A DNA stretch of 64,000 bases from Anomaloglossus baeobatrachus (taxonomy: Eukaryota; Chordata; Amphibia; Anura; Aromobatidae): the NCBI RefSeq assembly GCF_048569485.1, contig NW_027442066.1, positions 248,001 to 312,000 on the forward strand, written 5' to 3'. The notes under the pieces were generated by a model. That model searched no databases, was not told the DNA's origin, and worked only from the letters and a program-made list of their open reading frames with translations. Shown here piece by piece: positions 1 through 9,118 of the stretch. How positions within the stretch are numbered: position 1 is the stretch's first letter; each line of letters opens with the position of its first letter. Position numbers and translations under genes: made by a program.

Positions 1-284
1 CACTCCCCTGTATTGAGGAATAGCTAGCTGCATTGAGAACTGCAAATTATTTTTCTACCCTTGATCTCACTAGTCGCTATTGGCAAGTGTCCGTTGCTGA
101 GGCAGACCGGGAGAAGACCGCCTTTGCCACCCCGATGGGTCTCTGCGAGTTCAAAAGCATGCCCTTCGAGCTGTGCAATTTGCCAGGAACCTTCCAGAGG
201 CTGATGGAATGCTGCTTGGGACACCGAAACTTTGAAACGGTACTGCTATACCTTTATGATGTTATTGTTTATTCTAAAGCAAAC
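1..284 (+). mobile_element. Gypsy-type (Metaviridae) reverse transcriptase fossil
   Basis: The reading resembles the middle of a Gypsy reverse transcriptase: a stretch like LDLTSRYWQVSVAEADREKT, then FATPMGLCEFKSMPFELCN, then a region like the family's catalytic block near 255-275. Only the RT core is present. The 5' part is outside the window here but can be seen in the paralogous copy at 61081-61853. The element is broken, with several breaks, and is truncated on its right by LINE-like sequence. No LTRs can be assigned to it. Confidence 0.75.
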
Positions 285-397
285 AAGATTTTAGGGTGTA
301 TAAAAAGGGAGATTAGATCCGGTGATCCCAACGTATTGTTAACCCTCTATAAATCACTTGTAAGGCCACATCTGGAATATGGGGTAAAGTCCTGAGC
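285..397 (+). mobile_element. LINE (CR1/L2-like) reverse transcriptase C-terminal scrap
   Basis: The translation contains ILGCIKREIR and then LYKSLVRPHLEYGVKS. The LYKSLVRPHLEY block is a hallmark of the region downstream of the RT core in CR1/L2/Jockey-type LINEs. It is fused directly to Gypsy RT sequence upstream, in one open frame by chance. Only about 110 bp remain. An inverted copy lies at 26117-26222 and a direct copy at 61854-61966. The exact LINE clade cannot be settled from so short a piece. Confidence 0.6.
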
Positions 398-399
398 AG

Positions 400-650
400 G
401 TTGATAACCATTGGTTTGAGCATGGTAGGGTGTAGTGCGCATCTTCCTGCATCGGTAAAAGCTGCAGAAGTCCTTGAAGATTTCCGCTTCAAAGGCAGTG
501 CCTTGATCTGTGAGGACTCTCTCTGAGTAGCCATGAGGTCTGCATAAGTGTGCTTGGAAGACCTTCGCTGCAGTATGGGCCATTAGATCTTTGACTTGTA
601 CCACAACCATAAATCTCGAGTAGTTGTCTACCATCGTAAGTGCATACGTG
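400..650 (-). mobile_element. Gypsy-type integrase core fossil
   Basis: On the minus strand the translation includes MVDNYSRFMVVVQVKD, HGYSERVLTDQGTAFEAEIF and TTPYHAQTNG. These are typical of the DDE integrase core of Gypsy retrotransposons: the DNxSR block, the TDQGxxFE block and the YHxQTNG block. It lies in the opposite orientation to the RT fossil next to it, so the two are not parts of one undisturbed element. It directly abuts the SET exon remnant at 658-717. Broken and partial. Confidence 0.75.
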
Positions 651-657
651 AGCTCGC

Positions 658-925
658 CTCGATATTCTGCAACAAAACTCCCTTTTTCGATTTCAGTTTC
701 AGCAAACACTCCTCTTCCTGTAGAAAATATTTATCATTACCTAAGACAGTCATTCTAATGCATGACAATATTAAGGCAATTTAGTTAAAACTTGTTTTAA
801 CTCACCTTTAAGGGGATTGATGTATTTCATGGTCAATCCAGGTTTGTCAGTGATGGCACTGACATAATGTATGGCGTCTTTTTCGGGCGTTATCCTTTGC
901 CTTTTCATTGTGAAAATCCAGTTGC
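658..925 (-). pseudogene. KMT5A-like SET-domain exon pair (partial gene copy)
   Basis: Two exon-like blocks lie on the minus strand. The first (925-806) encodes MKRQRITPEKDAIHYVSAITDKPGLTMKYINPLKG in sense; it follows a TATAG acceptor and ends at a GTGAG donor. The second (717-658) follows a TTTTCTACAG acceptor and encodes GRGVFAETEIEKGSFVAEYRG. The GRGVFA...KGxFVAEYRGEL pattern matches the start of the SET domain of KMT5A (SETD8) histone H4K20 methyltransferases, where the genuine protein has GRGVIATKQFSRGDFVVEYHGDL. The rest of the SET domain, including its catalytic tyrosines, is absent. In this copy the second donor reads GC; in the copies at 25662 and 62227 it reads GT. Family assignment rests on motif memory. 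Confidence 0.55.
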
Positions 926-1190
926 CTATATCAAAGCAAATTCTACTACTTGTAAAGTATGCAGAAAATGAAATGTAGAACATATAACATCAACTGCTTA
1001 GGAACGCATCATAGGTTAGTACTTAAAAGGATATTGTCATGTTCTAGTCATAATGCAAGCTGGACATTTTTCATGTTACCCTGTAATCGCCGGCCTGTTC
1101 TAATGCTCACAAGCCAAGATATAGGCTCAGCTGCTAAGGCTTCCCTCTGCCTTCTGAATGAAACTTGAATATGTCTGGCTCACTGTGTAT
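926..1190. other. Non-coding flank upstream of the SET exons
   Basis: AT-rich sequence shared with all four segment copies. It holds no convincing frame or RNA gene. The D' copy breaks off inside this flank (60341), just before the first SET exon. Confidence 0.4.
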
Positions 1191-2763
1191 ATAGCAGGTG
1201 CTCAGAAAAAATAAGAGTCAATTCAATAGAAATAGCTCTGGCACACTATAGTGATCAATAACGTAAGAAAAGAACTCTTGGAATGCTGAAAATTCTTTAT
1301 TTGTGCAAAAGGATAATTCATCCAACGTTTCGACCTTGTTTTTAGGTCTTTATCAAGGATAAAGTTATCTAAGATCATAAAGGGTTACAAAACCATATAA
1401 ACACGTAATTAGTACATAGTACAACATAACAGTACAATATATTGCTACTTGAGAGTACAATGGGTCAAATAACCATGATGCACATACAAAAAATTTTTCC
1501 AAAGCCATAGTGAAAACATTTGTACTGAGGAAAGAAAATTTCCACATGACCTATCTGGAGAAACATTCTGGATCAAACAACCAAAAATAGTCAAGCAGGT
1601 AAATACACACCTATATGGATAACAGGATGATATGTGTTCAATTGTATAGCGTCATTGCCATTAAGGTACAAATGGAAAACTTGCAATCCTATATAGTGAA
1701 GGAAATGAACACATATCATATCAAAGAACACAGGAACATGGGTGTGAGAAAAACCTCAATGTTTATACTTTGTTCTTTATAATGGTGTGAACATGTATAT
1801 GTCTCAGTACCTTATGCACTTGAGAATTCTAGTGAGTAGATGATGAAAGCCTATTTCAGAACTGGAATCGGTAAATAATTGTAGGTGGAATCTAAATGAA
1901 AAGATGGTACAAGTGTTATCATGACACGTGGGCTATAACACAATGGACCGTGTGACAAAGAAGAAAGGAGAGAAAGAAGAGGAAGAAAATGCAACTACCT
2001 GTAACATTACGTGATAGTCACTGGTAAGTATCACTTGACAATTCAAGTGAAAAAGGATTCCTTTATTAAAGGGTTCTCAGTCGCCTCAGGATCATGAAAT
2101 ACTAGGGTAAATGATATGAGAATGGGTAAGAAGCACCACTAAAGGAAATATGAGATGCAGGACATATATCTATAAACCCCTGAACTACATGATAGAAATA
2201 AAAAGAAGAAAAAAGAAAAAAAAGAAGAAAGAAGAAGAACACATAGAATGCGGAAAGAGAATGGGTACAACTACCTGAGTTACTGCAGGGAGGCCCCTGG
2301 TTGGTATTGTGAGGGTTAGTGGAATTCCTTCACTGAAGGGTTCTCAGTTGCCTCAGGTTCGTGAAAAATGCTATAGACAAATAATGCCCGGAGAAAAGGG
2401 GTTCATATACAGCGAATAATGGTAATACAAGGTACATGTGTCACATGTAATAGTATATATATATATATTGTACTAAGATCTACACCAGAAATAGAAAGTA
2501 GTCCCTCTGCCTTCTGTCTAGGTGCCCTGAGTTATGTCCTGTAAACTGTCACAGCGACCCAGACACACATGTGTAGTAGGGGAATATCCCTGCTGAGATG
2601 CCAGTGCTAGAGCACACGTTTGCTGTGGAGTTGAACGCTATGTGAGCAGTTCTTACCTTCAATGAGCAGAAGTCTCTTTTTTCAGATTTCAATATCTCTG
2701 TGGGTATCTGGCAGAAATATGGAATACTCTTTACTGCTAAGACCCTGTACACCACTCCCACTA
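1190..2763 (-). mobile_element. Penelope-like element terminal/non-coding region (by inference)
   Basis: A long non-coding stretch shared by segments A, D, D' and A'. In D it lies downstream of a recognisable PLE endonuclease tail in the same orientation, and it ends with a hammerhead-like motif followed by AAATAAAG, a layout known from PLE terminal repeats. Inside lies a diverged tandem duplication of about 250 bp: the blocks near 2040-2100 and 2285-2370 share GGGTTCTCAGT, GCCTCAGG and a preceding ACAGGTAG-like segment. There are also short AAAGAAG-rich and TA microsatellite patches at 2200-2240 and 2455-2470. No protein-coding potential is seen. Confidence 0.45.
1321..1370 (-). ncRNA. Degenerate hammerhead-like motif
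   Basis: Minus-strand reading gives TTGATAA, then a small stem with AGACC and a GGTC partner, then CGAAACGTTGG. This has the order of a hammerhead core (CUGANGA, stem II, GAAAC, short stem III), but the first core box departs from the consensus at two positions, so activity is unlikely. Copies are at 25222-25270, 59904-59952 and 62890-62934. PLE terminal repeats are known to carry such ribozymes. Confidence 0.45.
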
Positions 2764-3337
2764 AAGGGGGCTTTACACGCTGCGACATCGCTAATGCGGA
2801 GTCGTTGGGGTCACGGAATTTGTGACGCACATCCGGCCGCATTAGCGATGTTGCTGCGTGTGACACCGATGAGCGATTTTGCATCGTTGCAAAAACGTGC
2901 AAAATCGCTCATCGGTGACATGGGTCTCCATTCTCGATTATCGTTACTGCAGCAGTAACGATGTAGTTCGTCGCTCCTGCGGCAGCACACATTGCTCCGT
3001 GTGACACCGCAGAAACGAGGAACCTCTCCTTACCTGCCTCAAAGCCGCTATGAGGAAGGAAGGAGGTGGGCGGGATGTTCCGGCCACTCATCTCCGCCCC
3101 TCCACTGCTATTGGGCGGTCGCTCAGTGACGTTGCTGTGACGCCGCACGAACCGCCCCCTTAGAAAGGAGGCGGTTCGCCGGTCACAGCGACGTCGCCGG
3201 GCAGGTAAGTATGTGTGACTGGTTCTGTTCGGTGTTGTGCAGCATGGGCAGCAATTTGCCCGTGTCGCGCAACAGATGGGGGCGGGTACCCACACTAGCG
3301 ATATCAGGACCGATATCGCAGTGTGTAAAGTAGCCTT
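2764..3337. mobile_element. MITE with about 28-bp terminal inverted repeats
   Basis: The left end reads AAGGGGGCTTTACACGCTGC and the right end, reversed, reads AAGGCTACTTTACACACTGC, continuing into GA(T/C)ATCG on both sides. A flanking TA on each side could be a 2-bp target duplication. Two strong internal hairpins occur: an 18-bp perfect stem CCGATGAGCGATTTTGCA at about 2867-2917, and a CGTTACTGC palindrome at about 2941-2960. No transposase is encoded, so it is a non-autonomous DNA transposon. Full copies lie at 23257-23829 and 57939-58511 as part of the segmental duplications. The superfamily is not certain. Confidence 0.75.
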
Positions 3338-3831
3338 TAGTCACATGACCAAGACTGTATCTGTGTCCCTACAACACACTTGAGACAAATGTGTGTGTGA
3401 GCCTGCATTGTGGGGTATATATAATATATTATAGAGCTGGGAAGGATCATTCTAAGCAGTGAGCTGTTCCAGTATTTGTAGGAAAATACCCAGTAGAAGC
3501 CTCAAACACAGCACCAATACCTCCCATCAGTATCCCACCACAGTGCCATGTAACCCATGCCCTACACTCCCATCTACACCAATACTATACAGGCACAAAC
3601 TAGTATATCTGACTAAAAACCCCCAAAATATGAAGAACGGCCTATAGTTGAGTGTGGATATAAAATCTATGTGAGCAGAGCTAGAATAGAAATCACTGAT
3701 CGCATTGAAGTCATTCTGACCATAAATCACCATGATATCAAGGTGAGGAGTTGTGTGTTACTGCTGGGAGGAAAGGGTTAACAGTGGAATATTAAGGTGC
3801 ATTTCTGTGTGCAGTGTTACTAGTCAATGTA
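3338..3831. other. Non-coding duplicated sequence
   Basis: Shared with D and D' in inverted orientation. Short open frames occur on both strands, but none has a recognisable motif or codon bias, and they are interrupted or altered between copies. There is a short AT-rich microsatellite at 3418-3432. Confidence 0.5.
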
Positions 3832-4034
3832 CAAATTGTCTCTCCAGTAAAGGAGACAAACTCTAGCACAGCGCCACCTATTGGAAGTAGCGATCCTAAA
3901 AGTCACAAGTGGATTTTCAACAATCCATTGCAATATGACTCAGGATATATAAGCCAGATCAGAATCCCAATTTGCAGACACGGTGTTTCGGGGTGCTTGC
4001 CCCTCGTCAGTGCAAAGTATGGGGGTGTCAATGT
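3832..4034 (-). mobile_element. 203-bp hammerhead-bearing short insertion (SINE/retrozyme-like)
   Basis: The paralogous copies at about 22764 and 57447 read straight through this site, while here about 203 bp of extra sequence sits between AGTCAATGTA (3822-3831) and AGTCATTGTA (4035-4044). That is a 10-bp target duplication with one mismatch. The insert has no coding capacity, contains GCGCCACCTATTGGAAGTAG, and carries a well-formed hammerhead at 3971-4016 on the minus strand. Size, target duplication and ribozyme suggest a small retrotransposed RNA. Whether PLE-dependent or independent is unknown. Confidence 0.75.
3971..4016 (-). ncRNA. Hammerhead self-cleaving ribozyme (type I, minimal)
   Basis: Minus-strand order: stem I 5' strand TTTGCA (4016-4011); core CTGACGA (4010-4004); stem II GGGG..CCCC with a 6-nt loop; GAAA (3989-3986); a very short stem III ACA/TGT; cleavage triplet GTC; stem I 3' strand TGCAAA (3976-3971). 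The two stem I strands are perfectly complementary over 6 bp, and all conserved core bases agree with the hammerhead consensus. The short stem III is typical of metazoan retroelement hammerheads, which often work as dimers. Predicted to self-cleave after the C at 3977. Confidence 0.8.
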
Positions 4035-4141
4035 AGTCATTGTAACAATTCAGTATGAGCTGCTCTTGGTGCCGGGGGAGGGAGATGCTCTCCTGAGCAA
4101 GATAGATGGGGAATGAACATGATATCTATATAGTGTAAGGC

Positions 4142-4435
4142 AGGGGGTCTCAAACTCGGCTGGGTGTATGGGCCGCACAGAGGAAAAAAATAATGTGGGG
4201 GGCTGCATTCTTTGCAGGACAAAGTGACATTTTTATTGGTACCATATATATATTTTTTTTTCACACACCTTTGGATGACTGATTTTCAACATTTTTCACT
4301 TGTTTATTATAACAAATGTGCACATTCTTTGGTTAAATCTAAAAAAAAAAAATTGATGTTAAAAAAAAGTTATGCCTTATTTTGTTTTTTTTACAGTTTA
4401 TCCCTTTCTTTTAACTAATAGTGTTACAATTATGA
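4142..4435 (+). mobile_element. hAT-type terminus of another family (fragment)
   Basis: It begins CAGGGGGTCTCAAACTCGGC, close to the common hAT end CAGGGGTxTCAAACT. AT-rich subterminal sequence with poly-A and poly-T tracts follows, up to a hAT transposase fragment in the opposite sense. In the inverted copies (22656-22668 and 57338-57350) only the first CAGGGGGTCTCAAAC is shared, so the breakpoint lies inside the terminal repeat. No 3' end was found. Confidence 0.45.
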
Positions 4436-5813
4436 CGCTAGCGTTTTGTGAAGGGAATGCTTTGCCTACTTCCGTGACTATGGCCTTCCAGAACTGCTGC
4501 ATTTTGGCTGACCTCTCCGCCTCGGGAATAAGAGACATAAAGTTCTCCTTGTAGCGTGGGTCTAACAGTGTTACCAACCAGTAATGATTGTCGGCCAAGA
4601 TGTTCTTAACGCGAGGGTCACGAGACAGGCAGCTTACCATAAAGTCATCCATGTGCGCCAGACTCTTAACAGCCATCACTTCAATATCCAGACCAACACG
4701 ATGACTGAACATGCTGTCCTCCTCCTTCTCCTCCTCCTCCTCCTCATCTACCCTGTCCTCTGGCCAGCCACGCTGAACTGAGCATATGACTGGTATGCAT
4801 GTCATATCCTCAATTTGGTCGGAGAGTTGCTCCATGTCTTCATCTTCCTCCTCGTCATAGTCCTCCACTGCACGTTGTGATGAGACGAGGCTGGGCTGTG
4901 TGTTATCACCCACACCCACTACTGTTTCTTGCTCCAACTCATCGTGTTCCGCCTGCAATGCATCATGTTTGGTTTTGAGCAGAGACCGTTTTAGAAGGCA
5001 GAGAAGCGGTATGGTGACGCTAATAATGGCGTCATCGCCGCTCACCATCTTGGTGGAGTCCTCAAAGTTTTGGAGGATGGTACATAGGTCGGACATCCAT
5101 CTCCACTCCTCAGGTGTTATGTGTGGAGTTTGACCCATTTCCCGATGGCTTAGGTGATGCAGGTACTCAACAACTGCCCTCTTCTGCTCACATATCCTGA
5201 TCAACATGTGCAGAGTTGAATTCCAATGCGTGGGGACATCACACACCAGTCTGTGAGCCGGAAGATGCAAATGACGCTGAAAGCCGGCAAGGCCGGCTGA
5301 AGCAGTAGGTGACTTTCGAAAATGTGCAGACAGGCGGCGAACTTTTACCAGCAGATCAGACAGCTCTGGGTATGAGTTTAGAAACCGCTGAACCACGAGG
5401 TTGAGCACATGGGCCACGCATGGAACATGTGTCAGCTGGCCTCGCCTCAAAGCCGCCACCAGGTTCCGGCCATTGTCACACACAACCTTTCCTGGCTTTA
5501 GGTTCAGAGGTGTGAGCCAGTGATCTGCATGCTGTTTTAGAGCTGTCCACACCTCTTCTGCATTGTGGGGTTTGTCACCTATGCAGATTAGCTGCAGCAC
5601 AGCCTGTTGCCGCTTCGCCGAGGCAGTGCTGCAGTGCTTCCAGCTTGGGACTGGTGTGGAGGGTAAAGTGGATGAGGATGCGCAGGAGGAGGAGGAGGCT
5701 GAAGAGCATGACATTCCGGAGCTGTAGAGTGTGGGTGAAACCCTGACTGAGGTAGGGCCTGCAAACCTTGGTGTGGGAAGGACTTGTTCCGTTCCTCGAT
5801 CAAACTGGGTCCC
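4436..5813 (-). pseudogene. hAT transposase fragment, antisense to the window
   Basis: The minus strand is homologous to the intact transposase at 36786-40130, covering roughly its residues 500-958. It includes VVCDNGRNLVAALRRGQLTHVPC with the second catalytic aspartate, DVPTHWNSTLHML (the family's TRW reads THW here), the Glu-rich stretch and LVTLLDPRYKENFMSLIPEAE. The BED finger and first aspartate at the N-terminus and the C-terminal hATC dimerisation domain are both missing, so it cannot act as a transposase. It runs into the second hAT terminus at 4435 and into Ngaro sequence at 5814. Confidence 0.9.
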
Positions 5814-7440
5814 AGCTGGGCTGGGCTGGGTCCCTACCCGGCTGGGTAGGGCGTTGTGGGGGGTTTGTCTATCTCCGTTTGAGGTGAGTTTGTTTAAGTT
5901 AGCCTTTTCTTTGGCGTTTTTTGGAGCCCTGCGGGTTGGGGAGTTGGTATCGCCCAGTAAGGCGTTCCCCGGGGACTTGGATTGGGGTCACATTATGTCA
6001 GTGGAAAACGGAGTTGAATTTTGGATTAGGAAATCGAAAACTGATCAGAGAGGTGTGGGTAGACTAGTCCGTTTGGGGATGGTTGTGGCATCTGATATGT
6101 GCCCGTTCAAGTGTCTCGGGAATTTTCAACAGATCCGTCCGAAGGTGGATGGCCCCTTATTACATATATCTTTTTATCGAGATACCAATTTGTGAGTGTT
6201 TTTAGGGCATGTTTGAAGTCGTTGGGGTTAGATCCGAAGTCTTTCGGATTGGGGCAGCGACGGAGGCCTCTATATGCGGCCTACCGGAGGAGACAGTTAA
6301 GCAGATTGGTAGGTGGAAGTCGCAGCGCTTTAAGTCGTATGTACGTCCCCAGGTGGTTGTTGGCAATTGAGGGGAAAAGGGGGGGGTATTAGGGTATTAG
6401 GGTAGCAATGGGGGGGGTGAGAGTGTGTGTTTTTTGTCAATTTGGTTTGGTGAGGCAATAAAATGGTGTCGTCTGTACATTTTGTATTGCAGAAGCACCC
6501 CCCCTTCCTTCCCTGGTCTGGATCCTTGGCCACTCTTATGTGTATTGGGGAGCCCGACGAGCGGACGCGAGATGGAACTGGAGACAGCTAGGTTTTGAGA
6601 AGGACCTGGCTCTCGTGCGATGGCTCGGTGTTCGGGGGTTAGGGTGCAGGAGGTGCATAGATACGCCCGGTTGGACAGACCTCCTGACATCTTAGTGTTG
6701 CATGCCGGGGGGAATGATTTGGGTGGGCGTCCTTTTCGAATCTTGATAAAGGACATCAAACATGATTTGTTACGGTTATGGGCGTCGTTTCCAGGTCTAA
6801 CGATAGTCTGGTCAGAGATAGTAGCGAGAAAGAGTTGGCAGAAAGCGCGGTCAGTTGACAGGTTGAACAAGGCGCGGGCGAAGGTTAATAGGGCGATCTC
6901 GAAGTTTGTTAGTCGGAACGGGGGTATAGCAATACGGCATGTTGAGTTGGAAAGGACGGAAGAGGAATTTTGGTTGGCTGACGGGGTACACCTTAATGCG
7001 GTGGGAACTGACTTATGGGCTCTTGGCTTGCAGGGAGGTATTGAGAGGGCCCTTTGCTTGCGGGGGGTCTCAGGCACTTGAAGGGTTTCAAGGTGCCTTC
7101 GTTGTGGTGTTGTTTATTGGTGGGTCCTTGAAGTTGGTTTAAAATTGGTTCGGGGATTCATCCGGGTATGGATCCCCTCATTGGCAGAATTGATGGTCCC
7201 CTGGTGATTTTGGGGGGGAACCCCGACGGGGTATGTCGGGGCCCCTGGGGGTGTGGTTGGGGTTGACGGAGGATTAACCCTTATAATTTGGTGCTCCTGA
7301 GCCAGTGTGGGTAACGGCTGGGAGCAAGTTGAGGTTTTTTATTGCTCGGTTATGGGAATCACCAGGGTTTTGGTAGCTTCAAGGACCTTACCACATTGCA
7401 AATTTAATTGGTTATGTATTCTTGTTAATAAAATGGCTGC
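5814..7440 (+). mobile_element. Ngaro-type tyrosine-recombinase retroelement fossil: YR domain plus SGNH hydrolase
   Basis: The first part (5870-6370) shows tyrosine-recombinase blocks: FFGALRVGELVSPS with the box I arginine, the KTDQ segment, and a C-terminal region with RIGAAT and IGRWKS-like blocks before the expected tyrosine. The second part (6620-7080) is an SGNH/GDSL hydrolase-like frame with LVLHAGGNDLG and an LADGVHLNAVGTDLW block, the family's Asp/His motif. A YR followed by an SGNH hydrolase on one strand is described for vertebrate Ngaro elements. It ends in non-coding sequence with AATAAAATGGCTGC near 7425-7440. The gag and RT parts are missing here; it is a broken fossil with several breaks. 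An inverted second copy fills 9850-11157. Confidence 0.65.
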
Positions 7441-8116
7441 TATGGCCAAAATTATCCAAAGATAAATTTGTGTCTGTGTAATTACTTTTAAATAAGAAAT
7501 GGGAATGGAGGTGTGGGGTATGAAAGGAAGACCGGAGTCAACAATTCCAGGGTCAAGCATGTTTATTTGCGTAAGCTTCGTTCCAGGGTAGAAAGGGTAA
7601 GAGTGCCTTTCAGAATTCGAAGTGGTCAGACTGTACGGACCACCAAGAACTGCAGGAGAGCTTGAACATCTTCCCATGGATTTGCGACATCCTCCCTCAT
7701 CAGTTACGTAGGTAAGCAGGTTCTCAGCATTGCAGCCCATTTGTTGTCTTAAGTTAGTTAAGCGGGGTTAACTAACCTGTCAGTTCAGCCTCAGGTCTAA
7801 AGCAGAGGCCTGGACTCCACTCCTTACTCCTCACTCCACAACTCTCCTTAAAAACAACTGACTCCTTTTTCCTGCCCCGGGGTCTCCAGACCCCTAGGTG
7901 GGCGTTTCCTTCCGTCTGGTCCTGCCCACTGGTGTGCCTGTCTTTCCCTAGGGGAGGTGACTAGGGTTTTCTGGTTGGCTTTGTGTGACTTAGGTGAGGG
8001 AAGTTGTTATGCGGGGGCCTATGTGTGACTATCTGCAGTGTCAGGGCGTCACATATGTATGTGTGTATGTCTGCTAAAGGAATCCGCACCGTCATATTTA
8101 CAAACACAAAATTTTG
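6093..8116 (+). repeat. Left arm of a 5-kb palindrome
   Basis: This arm pairs with 9119-11157 in reverse complement. The inner ends are CACAAAATTTTG at 8116 and its complement at 9119; the outer ends are TGATATGTGCCCG at 6093 and its complement at 11157. Arm lengths are about 2024 and 2039 bp around a 1002-bp loop. The arms differ at a scatter of substitutions and a few short indels, so they are not an exact assembly mirror. Confidence 0.9.
7495..8053 (-). mobile_element. LTR-like repeat ending CAGGGCGTCACA
   Basis: The right edge CAGGGCGTCACA at 8042-8053 is the reverse complement of TGTGACGCCCTG, and it closes the insertions at 17355-18268 and (as a variant) 19391-20185 too. Inside are the family's CCCGCATAACAACTTCCCTCAC-like and CCCTAGTCACCT-like blocks in complement. 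It adjoins the 3' end of the Ngaro fossil. Whether it is that element's terminal repeat or a separate LTR cannot be decided here. Confidence 0.45.
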
Positions 8117-8315
8117 CAGACACCTCATGTGACTCAGGGAACGTTGTAGACTATGTTTTAACAGGAATATTTAACCTTTACAGTTACTCTCCAAAAAACC
8201 TGCCTCCATTAAACTGAATGGAGGTGGGAGCTGCAAGTTATTAATAGCAGCTGTGATTGGTTGCTATAGGAACAAAGGACATTCATAGTATAAGAAGCTT
8301 ATGTGTGAGATAATA
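8117..8315. other. Palindrome loop, non-repetitive left part
   Basis: About 200 bp of unique-looking sequence between the left arm and the purine-rich array. It contains GTGATTGGTTGCTATAGG, a phrase I associate with dispersed amphibian repeats, but nothing codes here. Confidence 0.4.
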
Positions 8316-8330
8316 TGATGTCAGTGGGGA

Positions 8331-9017
8331 GACAGATAGAGAGAGACAGACACAGACTGAGAGACAAACAGACAGAGACAGATAGGCATAGACAGACAGG
8401 GAAAGAGACAGAGACAAACAGACAGAGGCAGACAGGGAAAGAGACAGACAGAGATAGACAGGGAAAAAAGGCAGACAGACAGAGACAGAGAAAGAGACAG
8501 AGGCAGATAGGGAAACAGACAAAGACAAACATACAGAGACAGGCAGGAGAAAAGGCAGACCGACAGGGAAACAGACAGACAGGGGAAGAGACAGACAGAG
8601 AGAGACAGACAGATAGAGACAGACAAAGAAATACAGAGATAGACAGGGAAAGAGACAAACGGGGAATGAGTCAGACAGAGAGAGACAAAGAGAGACAGGC
8701 AGAGAGAGACAGGGAAAGAGACAGACAGGGGAAGAGACAGACAGAGACAGACAAAGAAATACAGAGACAGACAGGGGAAGAGACAGACAGGGGAAGAGAC
8801 AGACAGGGGAAGAGACAGACAGACAGGGAAAGAGACAGACCTGGAAAAGAGACAGACCTGGAAAAGAGACAGACAGACATAGAAACAGACAGCCACAAAG
8901 AGAGAAAGACAGACAGACACAGAGAGACAGACAGAGATAGAGAGACAGAGAGACATGGATAGAGATAGAGACACACAGAGACAGACAGATGACAGAGACT
9001 GGGAGAGAGACAGACAG
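8331..9017 (+). repeat. Degenerate purine-rich tandem array (GACA/GACAGGGAAAGA)
   Basis: Almost 700 bp made of variants of GACAGACAGGGAAAGAGACA. One strand is nearly free of pyrimidines except the C of GACA. Long open frames on both strands (Arg/Gln/Thr-rich one way, Ser/Leu/Cys-rich the other) are a by-product of the short period and are not genes. It sits at the centre of the 5-kb palindrome. Confidence 0.9.
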
Positions 9018-9118
9018 AAGCATAAATCCCTAACTAAAACTTAACATTTAATGATAGTTTTAAAAGGTAAAAAAACACAAATCATGTAAATAGCATGACT
9101 CTCTTCTGTGCATAGAGT

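Larger units (their letters stand above)
1..4155. repeat. Segment A: mosaic segmental duplication unit
   Basis: The stretch 1-2431 recurs in the same orientation at 61570-64000, where the window ends. The stretch from about 243 to 4155 recurs inverted at 22665-26222, and about 955-4155 recurs inverted again at 57345-60341. Because the same succession of unrelated pieces (Gypsy, LINE, SET exons, PLE, MITE) is shared, these are segmental duplications and not independent insertions. At most sites where the copies differ that I compared by eye, A is the odd one out and the other three agree, so A looks like the oldest or least converted copy. The distal part of A' lies beyond the window. Confidence 0.9.

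Noticed and set aside
2549-3295. Overlapping frames of 98-144 codons on both strands, repeated near 23250-24044 and 57932-58726
   Set aside because: They cover the MITE and its flanks. The compositional pattern follows the hairpins, and no protein family is recognisable.
8283-9023. Long open frames of 100-246 codons on both strands
   Set aside because: They lie wholly in the GACA-type purine repeat. Ser/Leu/Cys-rich and Arg/Gln-rich translations are low-complexity by-products with no domain.
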